A stretch of 42,500 nt of DNA from Deinococcus grandis (GCF_001485435.1 NZ_BCMS01000001.1:3202501-3245000), one strand, 5' to 3'; positions 6,814-14,715 are shown, counted from the stretch's first letter. The notes: generated from the letters alone by a model not told the origin. Numbers and translations: made by a program.

Positions 6814-9564
6814 TCAGGGCGTGGAGATCAGGGGCACGCTCGCGCCGCTGGGGGTCAGCTCGAACAGCGGGTACCCGGTCTGGCCGGGCAGGCCCACCGC
6901 GATGCGGTAGCGGCGGTTCACGAGGTCCGCCTCGGCCTGCAGCGCCCAGCAGCAGCGGTCGATGGTCAGCCCGAACACGGGCGTCAGCGGGCTCGGCGTC
7001 TGGCGCACGCCGTCCACCCAGGTGAAACTCTGCGACAGGCTGCCGGTCAGGTACGCGCCGGGGCGCTCGCCCGCGCGGCTCAGGCCCAGGTTCACGCGCA
7101 GCGGGTTGAGTTGCAGGGTGTCGGTGGCGACGTCGTCCGGGTACGTACCGCTGCGCGTGCGGGTGTACAGGGCGCTGCCCGACACCCAGAAGCGGCTGCC
7201 GAACTGCGCGGCGCCGCTCAGTTGCACGCGGGTCAGTTCGGTGCGTTTCTGGTCCAGGCCGGGGGTGTTCATCACGGCGGTCACGGCGAGGCTCTGGCCG
7301 CTGCGGGTGCGGGTCAGTTCTCCACTCAGCTGCGGCGCGGTGAAGCCGCCGCGGCGCAGGTCGTACGCGCCGCCGTACTTGACGGTCCAGGAGTCGCGGC
7401 TGCCGCTGACCGTGCCGACGCTGAAGTCCAGGGTGCCGCTGCTGGTGGCGGTGTCCGGGCGTTGCAGCAGCAGGCTGTGGGACGTCCTGAACTGGTACTG
7501 GCCGCGCCACAGGGCGGTCAGGCTGCCGCTGAGCTGCCCCGTGACCGGGTTCAGGGTCTCGTCACCGCTGACGCTCAGGGCGTTCAGGACGGTGTCCTGC
7601 GTGCGGGTCAGGTTGTAGCGCACCGTCACGGCCGTGATCTCCGGTGTGCGGACGTTGTGGGTGACGGCCACGCTGAAGAGGTTGCTGCGCACGTCACCGG
7701 TCATGGCGGCCGTGACGGTCAGCGACCTGGGGCCGGTCGCCAGCGAGTACCCGCCCGACGCGCTGAGGCTGAGGTTCGGGGCGGGCCACGCGCTCGTGCG
7801 GGTCGTGGTGGCCGGACGGGCCGGGGTGGTCGCCGTGGCGGGCTGCGCGGGCGTGACGGTCACCTTGCCGCTGTCCGGGTCGGCCAGGGTGGCGTTGAAG
7901 GTCACGTCCTCCAGCGTGCGTTTGTCCGGGTTGACCTGCGCGCTGGCGCTCAGGCTCAGGGGCCGGCGGTTCACGCCCAGGCTGAAGGTGGCGTTGCCCT
8001 GCTGCTCGCTCCTCAGGAACAGGTCCCGGGAGTACGACACACCGAAACTCACGTCCCTGACCGGCACGGTGGAGAGGTTCAGGCTGACCGGCGCGGACAG
8101 CAGGCGGCCCGAGAGCGCGTCGAACGCGAAGGGGCTGGTGCCCTCGGTCCGCAGGTACTTCGCGCTCACGCTGACGGTGTTCGAGCCCGCCCAGCGCTGC
8201 GTGAGGGTGCCCGTCACGTCCAGCTGCACGGTGCGCGCCCCGGTGCCGTAGTACCGCCCGGTGAAGGTGTTGCTCAGGCTCAGGTCCGCGTCCCGCCAGG
8301 GTTTCACGGTGTACGCGAGGCTGTGATTTTCCTCCAGGCGGCTGGTGGTGATGTTCACGCCCTGCGCGGTCGCACTGGGCGAGCGGGGGTTGCTCTGCCC
8401 GGTGTAATTCCCGGCCGTGACCTTCACGTCCGCGCTGAGCGGGCCGTTCGTGTACGGTTTGGGGTCCACCGTCACCTCGGGCCGTTTCAGGGGCGTGCTC
8501 AGCGCGGTGGTGGGCGCCGGGCCGAAGCGGTCCACGTAGTCCAGCGCCGCCGTGAACAGCGGGTACTCCACGCTGGCCCGGAACTGCACGTCCGTCAGGC
8601 CGCGCTGCGGGTCGGTGGCACCCCGGCCGATGTCGCGCCGGGTCACGTTCAGGCTGTAGTCCAGGTCCCGCACCGCCAGCGTCAGTGGCACGCGGCCCTT
8701 CACGCCGAAGGTCAGGTTCACGTCCCGCCCGGTCTGCCCCACCGGGCGCGGTTCGGCCAGCAGGTCCAGGTCCACGCGGTCCACGAACGGCAGCGGCGCG
8801 TACGAGCGCAGCGTCACGCCCGCGCCGACGCTGGGCGTGCGGTTCTGGTAGTAGCGCAGCCGGGTGGTGCCCAGCGTGTTCCCGGCGACGCTGAACGGCA
8901 GGTCGGCCAGGACGGTCAGTCCGTCCACGGTGTCCCGGCCGACCTCCAGGCGCGGCTGGCGGTCCCTGTCGTTCAGGGGCAGCACGAGCACCGGCAGGAA
9001 CAGCACGGGAATGTCGGCCAGCAGCAGCTGCGCGTTGTACGCGACCAGCCGGTCGCCAGGGTACACGATCAGCCGCTCGGCGCGGAACGCGTAATCGTTG
9101 GGCGTGCGGCCGCAGCGGGCGCAGGTCGTGAAGTACCCGCCGGTGGCGCGCAGCTGGCCTGGAATGCGGTCCACCTCCTGCCCACGGATTTCCAGGCGGG
9201 CGTCGCTGATCAGGACGTCCTCGCCGCTAACCTGCTCCCTGCCGAGTTCCACGACGAGGTTCTCGCCCCGCAGGTCCTCGCCGTCCCTGGCGCTGCGGTA
9301 CGAGGCGGCGCCGATCAGGGTCAGGGTGCGGCGCGTGCGGTTGAACTCCACCCGCTTGGCCCGGACCACGTCGTCGTCGACGCGCAGTTCGACGTTCTCG
9401 CCGCTGATGATCACGAGTTCCTGGCCGTCCACCTGCCGCAGTTCCAGCGTGTCGGCCGAGACGATCTTCACCGTGCGGGCCTGCGCGCCGCCCAGCGCCA
9501 GCAGGCCCAGCGCGAGCAGCGCCGCGCGGACCCGCGCGCCCCGGCGGCGGGCAGCGCGACTCAC
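6814..9564 (-). CDS. LptD/OstA-like outer-membrane assembly protein
   Basis: A 916-residue protein. After a signal peptide (about residues 12-29, ending AQA/R), residues 30-190 form OstA-like beta repeats (VSADTLELRQVDGQ, VRAKRVEFN, DLRGENLVVELG, EDVLISDARLEIRGQ). The rest is a long alternating-residue beta barrel, including VLFLPVLVLPLNDRDRQPRLEVG, which resembles the start of the LptD barrel domain. A CxxC pair (C148, C151) lies at the end of the N-terminal domain and an adjacent CC (C871, C872) near the C-terminus, echoing the cysteine pattern that forms inter-domain disulfides in LptD. The start is GTG at 9564, overlapping the upstream stop as GTGA, so translation is coupled. The family exports LPS; Deinococcus is not known to make LPS, so the cargo is unknown. 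Confidence 0.8.
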   Translation of the reverse strand: MSRAARRRGARVRAALLALGLLALGGAQARTVKIVSADTLELRQVDGQELVIISGENVELRVDDDVVRAKRVEFNRTRRTLTLIGAASYRSARDGEDLRGENLVVELGREQVSGEDVLISDARLEIRGQEVDRIPGQLRATGGYFTTCARCGRTPNDYAFRAERLIVYPGDRLVAYNAQLLLADIPVLFLPVLVLPLNDRDRQPRLEVGRDTVDGLTVLADLPFSVAGNTLGTTRLRYYQNRTPSVGAGVTLRSYAPLPFVDRVDLDLLAEPRPVGQTGRDVNLTFGVKGRVPLTLAVRDLDYSLNVTRRDIGRGATDPQRGLTDVQFRASVEYPLFTAALDYVDRFGPAPTTALSTPLKRPEVTVDPKPYTNGPLSADVKVTAGNYTGQSNPRSPSATAQGVNITTSRLEENHSLAYTVKPWRDADLSLSNTFTGRYYGTGARTVQLDVTGTLTQRWAGSNTVSVSAKYLRTEGTSPFAFDALSGRLLSAPVSLNLSTVPVRDVSFGVSYSRDLFLRSEQQGNATFSLGVNRRPLSLSASAQVNPDKRTLEDVTFNATLADPDSGKVTVTPAQPATATTPARPATTTRTSAWPAPNLSLSASGGYSLATGPRSLTVTAAMTGDVRSNLFSVAVTHNVRTPEITAVTVRYNLTRTQDTVLNALSVSGDETLNPVTGQLSGSLTALWRGQYQFRTSHSLLLQRPDTATSSGTLDFSVGTVSGSRDSWTVKYGGAYDLRRGGFTAPQLSGELTRTRSGQSLAVTAVMNTPGLDQKRTELTRVQLSGAAQFGSRFWVSGSALYTRTRSGTYPDDVATDTLQLNPLRVNLGLSRAGERPGAYLTGSLSQSFTWVDGVRQTPSPLTPVFGLTIDRCCWALQAEADLVNRRYRIAVGLPGQTGYPLFELTPSGASVPLISTP

Positions 9565-10784
9565 TGTCCCGACCCGTCCGGCTGCGCGGCGGCCCAGACC
9601 TGCGCCAGGGACGGCACCGGCAGCGCCGCCTGCACGCTCAGCGCCGGGCGGGTGGGGCCCGCGTCGCCGGTCAGGGTCGCCAGCTGCGTGCCGGGGTAGT
9701 AGAAGCCCAGGACGTGCAGGTGGCTGTACCCAGCGTTCGCCAGACCCAGCGCCCCGTACTGCGAGAGGCCCACCCCGTGCCCGCTGCCGCTGCCCGACAG
9801 CACCAGCGGGTTCAGGCCCGCGAGGGTCACGCGCGTGCCGGACGCGCCCAGCGCCCGCACGAAACCCCCGGCGCTGGCCCCGGTCAGTTTCCCGCTGCCC
9901 GAGGCGCCCACGAACGTGATCTCCAGCGGGCGACCCGACTCGCTGACCCGCGTGACGGTCACGCCCCGCAGGGCACCGACGCGCACCCCGGCGTTCCCGG
10001 CCGCCTGCTGCACGCGGCTCAGGGGGACTTCGAGCTGCCAGCGGGCGCGCGGACTGCCCGCCGAGAACGGATCGGCCTTGGCCACCAGGTACGGCAGGTC
10101 CTTGCCCCAGACCTCCCCGCTGGACGCCGTGAAACCCCCGCTGTCACTGCTGAAATACGTGCTGGCCGCCTTCCCGCCGAACGCCACGACCTGCGCGCGC
10201 GTCGCGGCGATCGCGGCGTCCGCCAGGGGCTTCTCCGCGGCGATCCCGCCATATACCTGACAGGTCTCGGTGGCGCAGGTGTCGTACGGCGTGGCGGGGT
10301 TGATGCGCGCCGTGACGTACGTCCGCGCGATGACCGCCTGCGCCTGCACCGCCGCCGACGGCCACGACGCGGGCATCTCGGCCGGGACGACGCCCCGCAG
10401 GTAGTCCTCCAGGTCCACGACGTTGATGCCCTGCACGCCGCCCGCCTCGGCGCGCAGCTGCACGCCGCCCCGGTACGCCTTCCCGGCGATCTCCACGACG
10501 CTCCCTGCGCTGGGCGGCAGGTACAGGCTGGCGTTCCCGGTCGGCTGGCCGTTCAGGGTCAATTGCGCGCCGCTGACACCCACCGTCCACGCCTGCACCG
10601 GCAGCGGCGCCGCCCCTGGCGCGCCCGGCACGTTCAGGGCGCCTGGCGCCGGGGCGGGCGCCGCGACCCGCACGGTCATCTGCGGCGCCGAAGCCACCAG
10701 CACCCGCACATTCAGCGCCGACGCGCCAGAGCCCAGCAGCAGCCCGCCGCACACCGCAGCGCCAACACGCAGAAATGAACGCAT
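9561..10784 (-). CDS. SpoIID/LytB-domain protein (cell-wall lytic enzyme family)
   Basis: A 407-residue exported protein; the signal peptide spans about residues 5-23 (VGAAVCGGLLLGSGASA). The core has family motifs: DLEDYLRGVVPAEMPASWP with the conserved glutamate, AVQAQAVIARTYV, the paired cysteines DTCATETCQVYGG, YFSSDSGGFT and, near the end, GSGHGVGLSQYGA. SpoIID proteins are lytic transglycosylases acting on peptidoglycan stripped of stem peptides; the Cys pair and the HG histidine resemble its zinc site. In a non-spore-former it is probably a wall-remodelling enzyme. I prefer ATG 10784 over TTG 10790, six bases upstream. The gene is translationally coupled to the LptD-like gene, linking wall and outer-membrane assembly. 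Confidence 0.85.
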   Translation of the reverse strand: MRSFLRVGAAVCGGLLLGSGASALNVRVLVASAPQMTVRVAAPAPAPGALNVPGAPGAAPLPVQAWTVGVSGAQLTLNGQPTGNASLYLPPSAGSVVEIAGKAYRGGVQLRAEAGGVQGINVVDLEDYLRGVVPAEMPASWPSAAVQAQAVIARTYVTARINPATPYDTCATETCQVYGGIAAEKPLADAAIAATRAQVVAFGGKAASTYFSSDSGGFTASSGEVWGKDLPYLVAKADPFSAGSPRARWQLEVPLSRVQQAAGNAGVRVGALRGVTVTRVSESGRPLEITFVGASGSGKLTGASAGGFVRALGASGTRVTLAGLNPLVLSGSGSGHGVGLSQYGALGLANAGYSHLHVLGFYYPGTQLATLTGDAGPTRPALSVQAALPVPSLAQVWAAAQPDGSGQ

Positions 10785-10857
10785 GATCAAGATCGAGTAT
10801 ACGCACGCCCACCCCCGCCCGCCTGACAGGCGCGTGAGAACGGGCGATCATGCCCGC

Positions 10858-12015
10858 ATGACCACCCCCACCCCTGGCCGCGTGTGGGCCCACGTCGGCC
10901 AGCCCTTCACGCCCGGCAGCGACCCGCAGCCCGCCTACGACGTGCTGATCCTCGGCGCGGGCCGCATGGGCAGCGCCCTGGCCCTGGCCCTGACCGAACG
11001 CGCCCCGCACCTGAAGACCCTGCTGATCGAGGAGGGCGGCCTGCCGAACGAGGACGGCGCGACCATCCTCGCCCCGGGCATCTGGACGACCGCCCACCTG
11101 CCCGCCGCGCAGCACGACGCCGCCCACTGGACGCTGGAGCGGCTGCGCGACCTGCTGGGCGACGACCTCCAGGCCCGCCCGTACCTGACCCTGCATGACG
11201 GGCCCACCCCCGGCAGCGGGCCCACCCGCGACCTGCTCGCCACGCACCCGCACAGCCTCGCGCTGCTCGACCCCGGCGTCCTCCCGCACGCCACGGCGCA
11301 CGAGGCGCACACCTACCGGCCCGGTACCCTCGCGCAGACCGCCGCACAGAGCGCCATCCGGCGCGGCACCGACCTCCTCCTGAACACCCGCGCCACCCCC
11401 CACCCCGGCGGGCGCGTCACACTGGACCGCCTGACCGTCACGAACACCCATCAGATCGTCACGCACGAGACGCACACCCTCCACGCGCCCCTGATCGTCC
11501 TCGCCACCGGCGCGCACGCCCCCACGCAGGCCGAACACCACCTGGGCGTCCACACCCGCCACGCCCGCGCATACCGGCAGACCCCGCACCTCGCCACGCC
11601 CAGCACCGAGGACGCGCCCGTCCTGCACGCCTGCGGCCTCACCCTGCGGCCCCAGCACGGCGCGTACACCCTGATCCCCACCATCCACCACCGCGACCCG
11701 CACGGGTACACCCCCCAGGGTGGACACCTGACCGGCGTGCCCACCGGCCTGCGCCGCGAAACCCTCGAAGACCTCGTGGGCCTCATGGACGCCCTCCCCG
11801 CCCTCGCCACCAGCGACCTGCACCTCGGCCGCAGCCTCGCCGACATCCCCGGCGCCTGGCTCGCCCTCCTCCACGGCCACCCCGACGCCCCACCCACCCA
11901 CCAGCGCCTCGACGACCACACCCACCTCCTCCTCGGCGGCCCCCACGCCGACACCCTCGGCCTCTGGACCGCAGACGCACTGGCGCGGCAGATCGCGGGG
12001 GGAAGGGGGCAGTAG
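10858..12015 (+). CDS. FAD-dependent oxidoreductase (DAO family)
   Basis: A 385-residue protein with an N-terminal Rossmann FAD site, VLILGAGRMGSALALAL (about residues 29-45), followed by an acidic end of strand two (LLIEEGG). A later LIVLATGAHAP matches the second GG/ATG FAD motif of the glycine/D-amino-acid oxidase family. A His/Thr-rich C-terminal part ends HLLLGGPHADTLGLWTADALARQIAGG, typical of the FAD-closing helix. The substrate cannot be read from the sequence. The start ATG at 10858 is the first after GATCAT seven bases away, with no Shine-Dalgarno sequence, so it may be leaderless. The gene is divergent from the SpoIID operon, and its coding strand is strikingly C-rich. Confidence 0.8.
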   Translation: MTTPTPGRVWAHVGQPFTPGSDPQPAYDVLILGAGRMGSALALALTERAPHLKTLLIEEGGLPNEDGATILAPGIWTTAHLPAAQHDAAHWTLERLRDLLGDDLQARPYLTLHDGPTPGSGPTRDLLATHPHSLALLDPGVLPHATAHEAHTYRPGTLAQTAAQSAIRRGTDLLLNTRATPHPGGRVTLDRLTVTNTHQIVTHETHTLHAPLIVLATGAHAPTQAEHHLGVHTRHARAYRQTPHLATPSTEDAPVLHACGLTLRPQHGAYTLIPTIHHRDPHGYTPQGGHLTGVPTGLRRETLEDLVGLMDALPALATSDLHLGRSLADIPGAWLALLHGHPDAPPTHQRLDDHTHLLLGGPHADTLGLWTADALARQIAGGRGQ

Positions 12016-12049
12016 GGAGTGGGTTGTGGGTTGTGGGGAGTGGGAAGGG
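12015..12049 (+). repeat. G-run array (dispersed GTGGG-type repeat, potential G-quadruplex)
   Basis: Six runs of three or four G are separated by 2-4 bases (GGGAGTGGGTTGTGGG and onward), starting at the stop codon of the FAD oxidoreductase. The same vocabulary recurs at 21357-21392, and its complement recurs at 14756-14789 and 21466-21498. Confidence 0.7.
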
Positions 12050-12435
12050 AGGCTGCTGCGCAGCGGGACTCAGCTGCTGCGCAGGGAACCCCTCAGTCAG
12101 CTGCGCTGACAGCTCCCCTCAAGGGGAGCCCCACCCCACGCTTCTGCCGAAGCCAAAACAGTCGATCAGCGGCCCGCACCATCCACCCTGCCCGCCACCG
12201 CCGATTGCCACCGGCCGTCGTGCGCGCAGCGCGCGGGCCTGCGAGGGGGCGGCAGGATGGCGTCGAGGCCGGACCCGTCACCGCCCACCACGAACACGCC
12301 GCAGGAGTAAAAACTCTTGCCCAGTGCAACGCCGCTCCCCCTGCCCCCCTGGGGTAGGGGGCTGGGGGGTGGGGCCGCCCCAGCACCTCCCTTGTCTACC
12401 CCTTCCCCGTCACGCCCAGCCCGCCGCCCCTAAGC
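12050..12435. other. Intergenic stretch with small repeats, no convincing gene
   Basis: This part holds a 12-bp direct repeat GCTGCTGCGCAG (12052-12063 and 12073-12084) and two adjacent hairpins: GTCAG/CTGAC (12096-12110) and GCTCCCC-TCAA-GGGGAGC (12112-12129). The open frames crossing it are low-complexity and lack start signals. The second hairpin pair resembles a palindromic repeat that I recall from other bacteria. The rest, up to the leader promoter near 12431, shows nothing recognisable. Confidence 0.5.
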
Positions 12436-12488
12436 TGTCCGTTATGAGCGCCGCGCGAATTACGGGTTGGTCAGGGGTGAACGCCTGA
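12431..12488 (+). promoter_or_regulatory. Candidate leader peptide and promoter upstream of ilvA
   Basis: TAAGCT (12431-12436) lies seven bases before ATG 12444, the leaderless-promoter layout common in this window. The frame encodes a 14-residue peptide, MSAARITGWSGVNA, ending TGA at 12486-12488. It contains one Ile, one Thr and one Val codon. A hairpin, GTCAGG (12470-12475)/CCTGAC (12484-12489), overlaps its end, and a terminator follows. The layout fits transcription attenuation, but the peptide has only single branched-chain codons, so control by Ile or Val is unproven. Confidence 0.4.
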
Positions 12489-12510
12489 CGGCCTGCGCGC
12501 TGCCAATCGT

Positions 12511-12540
12511 CCCCCGCCGTCCGGTGGGGGGTTTTCTTTT
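12511..12540 (+). terminator. Intrinsic terminator in the ilvA leader (possible attenuator)
   Basis: A GC-rich stem, CCCCCGCC (12511-12518) with GGTGGGGG (12523-12530; one G-U pair), is followed by GTTTTCTTTT. It lies 28 bases before the ilvA start and no complete gene ends just upstream, so it most simply acts on ilvA expression. Confidence 0.65.
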
Positions 12541-12567
12541 CAGATTCAGACAGAGGGGTGATCGGGT

Positions 12568-14118
12568 GTGACGCAGGTTCGGGACTTCAAGCCGGGTGAG
12601 CTGGACGCGATGGACGTGTTGCGGTTGGCGCTGACGAGCAAGGTGTACGGGGCGGCGGTGGAGACGCCGGTGAGTGAGACGCCGCGTCTGAGTGCCCGGG
12701 TGGGGAACCGGGTGCTGCTGAAGCGGGAGGATCAGCAGCCGATCTTCTCGTTCAAGTTGCGGGGGGCGTACAACAAGATGGCGCAGCTGACGGCGGAGGA
12801 GCGCTCTCGGGGGGTGATCTGTGCGTCGGCGGGGAATCACGCGCAGGGGGTGGCGTTCGCGGCGGAGCGGTTGGGGGTGCGGGCGGTGATCGTGATGCCC
12901 GCGACGACGCCGGAGATCAAGGTGGGGGCGTGCCGGGCGCGGGGGGCGGAGGTGGTGCTGTTCGGGGACAGCTTCAGTGACGCGGAGGCGCGTGCATTCG
13001 AGTTGCAGCGGGAGTTGGGGCTGACGTTCGTGCATCCGTACGATGATCCGCTGGTGCTGGCGGGTCAGGGGACGGTGGCGCTGGAGGTCCTGCGGCAGGT
13101 GGAGGTGGACGGGCCGCTGACGGTGTTCGTGCCGGTGGGGGGCGGCGGGTTGATCGCGGGGGTGGCGGGGGTGCTCAAGGCCCTGCGGCCGGACATCCGG
13201 GTGGTGGGGGTGGAGCCGGAGGACAGTGACGCGATGTTCCAGTCGGTGCAGGCCGGGGAGCGGGTGCGGCTGGAGTCGGTGGGGATCTTCGTGGATGGCG
13301 TGGCGGTGAAGCAGGTGGGGGCGTTCACGTTCGACCTGACGCGCCGGTACGTGGACGACTGGGTGCGGGTGAACACGGACGAGGTGTGCGCGGCGATCAA
13401 GGACGTGTTCGACGATACGCGCGCGGTGATGGAACCGGCGGGGGCGCTGGCGGTGGCGGGCCTGAAGCGGCTCGTGCAGGAGCGGGGCGTGCAGGGCGAG
13501 ACGCTGGTGGCCCTGACCTGCGGCGCGAACGTGAATTTCGACCGGCTGCGGCACGTGGCGGAGCGGGCGGAGATCGGGGAGCGGCGCGAGGCGATCTTCG
13601 CGGTGACCATCCCGGAGCGACCCGGCGCGTTCCGGGAGTTCATCGAGGTGGTAGGCGCGCGGGCCATCACGGAGTTCAATTACCGCTTCGCGCCGCGTGC
13701 GCAGGCGCAGATCTTCGTGGGGGTGCAGCTGGCGGCGCCGGGGCAGCGGGCGGAGTTGCGGGGCGAGCTGGTGTCGCGTGGGTACGCGGTGCTGGACCTG
13801 ACGGACGACGAGCTGGCCAAGGTGCACGTGCGGCACATGGTGGGGGGCCGCGCGCCGGAGGCGACGGACGAGCGGGTGTACTCGTTCACGTTCCCGGAGC
13901 GGCCGGGGGCGCTGCTGGAGTTCCTGACGCACCTGCATGGGCGCTGGAACATCAGCCTGTTCCATTACCGGAATCACGGGTCGGCGCACGGTCGGGTGCT
14001 GGCGGGCGTGCAGGTGCCGCCCGGGGACGCGCCGGAGTTCGCGGCGTTCCTGGCGGGGGTGGGGTACCCGGCGACCGAGGTCACGGCGAATCCGGCGTAC
14101 CGGCTGTTCCTGACCTGA
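12568..14118 (+). CDS. ilvA: Threonine dehydratase (threonine ammonia-lyase), biosynthetic type
   Basis: A 516-residue PLP enzyme that converts threonine to 2-oxobutanoate, the first step to isoleucine. The PLP lysine lies in FSFKLRGAYNKM (about residues 65-76); SAGNHAQGVAF and the Gly-rich phosphate loop PVGGGGLIAG follow. Two C-terminal ACT-like regulatory domains begin near VTIPERPGAFREF and FTFPERPGALLEF, giving the two-domain form about 514 residues long that is feedback-controlled by isoleucine and valine. The start is GTG 12568 after GAGGGG. Its TGA stop (14116-14118) is the left target duplication of MITE B. Codons are strongly G-ending (GGG, GTG), in contrast to the C-ending upstream gene. 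A terminator and leader peptide lie upstream. Confidence 0.93.
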   Translation: MTQVRDFKPGELDAMDVLRLALTSKVYGAAVETPVSETPRLSARVGNRVLLKREDQQPIFSFKLRGAYNKMAQLTAEERSRGVICASAGNHAQGVAFAAERLGVRAVIVMPATTPEIKVGACRARGAEVVLFGDSFSDAEARAFELQRELGLTFVHPYDDPLVLAGQGTVALEVLRQVEVDGPLTVFVPVGGGGLIAGVAGVLKALRPDIRVVGVEPEDSDAMFQSVQAGERVRLESVGIFVDGVAVKQVGAFTFDLTRRYVDDWVRVNTDEVCAAIKDVFDDTRAVMEPAGALAVAGLKRLVQERGVQGETLVALTCGANVNFDRLRHVAERAEIGERREAIFAVTIPERPGAFREFIEVVGARAITEFNYRFAPRAQAQIFVGVQLAAPGQRAELRGELVSRGYAVLDLTDDELAKVHVRHMVGGRAPEATDERVYSFTFPERPGALLEFLTHLHGRWNISLFHYRNHGSAHGRVLAGVQVPPGDAPEFAAFLAGVGYPATEVTANPAYRLFLT

Positions 14119-14254
14119 TACGGACTCCGGTTGAAAGGTTTGCAAAAACTTTCAACCCGAGCGGATGCGAGAAGGAGCAAAGCGGGTTCCGGACGTGGAG
14201 CTGGCAATCCGGTGAAGTTCCGGATTGTCAGCGAAACAAACGGAATCCGTATGA
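14116..14254. mobile_element. MITE copy B with TGA target duplication at the ilvA stop codon
   Basis: A 133-bp core (14119-14251), inverted relative to copy A: it starts TACGGACTCCGG and ends CGGAATCCGTA. It is flanked by TGA at 14116-14118, which is the ilvA stop codon, and TGA at 14252-14254. Stem 2 is GTTGAAAG/CTTTCAAC, identical to copy A. Stem 1, read on the minus strand, is CTGACAATCCGG/CCGGATTGCCAG, changed from copy A on both sides of the stem. No coding capacity. Confidence 0.8.
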
Positions 14255-14338
14255 CCCGTGCTGACCCGGCGGCCATCTCATGAAGGGGGGGTGGGGCGGC
14301 CCTCACCCCACGCGCGGGCGGACGTGTCCTGATGAGGC

Positions 14339-14665
14339 ATGACGAACAACAGCGCGGCCGGAAACGTGGTGGTGTGCCTCAGTGGGGCGTGGCAGGGGGA
14401 GGCCACGGATCCGCAGCGGTCCTTTCACGGAGCAGTGCTCACGTCCACACTGGAAGCGCTCCCAGTCGGGGAGGCGGTGGAGGTCACGTACCGCGACAGC
14501 GGCCGCCGCGTCACCGGACCCGGCGAGCACGGCACGTACACCCTGCGCGCCGGCCCCCACCGCTGGACCCTGTCGCGGTTCACCCAGCACGCCAGTCAGG
14601 CCGGACAGACCCGCGACGACCGCACGCCCGAAAGCAAATGGGAGGCGGAACTGGTCAGCGGGTGA
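14339..14665 (+). CDS. Small protein of unknown function
   Basis: A 108-residue protein starting at ATG 14339. It has alternating hydrophobic/polar segments (NVVVCLSGAW, GAVLTSTLEAL, AVEVTYRDSG, GTYTLRAGPHRW) suggesting a small beta-rich domain, with a charged C-terminal tail. It has no signal peptide or membrane segment and I do not recognise it. It stands alone between the MITE and a heptamer minisatellite, and the first repeat unit of that minisatellite supplies its TGA stop (14663-14665), so changes in repeat number would not alter the protein. GC-rich third codon positions support real coding. Confidence 0.55.
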   Translation: MTNNSAAGNVVVCLSGAWQGEATDPQRSFHGAVLTSTLEALPVGEAVEVTYRDSGRRVTGPGEHGTYTLRAGPHRWTLSRFTQHASQAGQTRDDRTPESKWEAELVSG

Positions 14666-14715
14666 TGGGTGATGGGTGATGGGTGATGGGTGATGGGTGA
14701 TGGGTGATGGGTGAT
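14660..14715 (+). repeat. Heptamer minisatellite (GGGTGAT), eight perfect copies
   Basis: Eight uninterrupted GGGTGAT units span 56 bases. The first unit contains the stop codon of the small upstream protein. The eight GGG runs could fold as G-quadruplexes on the plus strand. Perfect identity of units points to recent expansion or slippage. Confidence 0.9.

Noticed and set aside
7111..9699. Long plus-strand open frame (about 860 codons) antisense to the LptD-like gene
   Set aside because: Composition is Gly/Ala/Val/Arg/Gln repeats without domains; the opposite strand has a signal peptide, OstA repeats and a barrel pattern.
12024..12488. A 154-codon plus-strand frame through the repeat-rich gap upstream of ilvA
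   Set aside because: It is low-complexity and crosses several repeats; only its last 15 codons have a promoter-like start and are kept as a candidate leader peptide.
14660..14715. CRISPR-like array
   Set aside because: Units are seven bases with no spacers, so it is a minisatellite.
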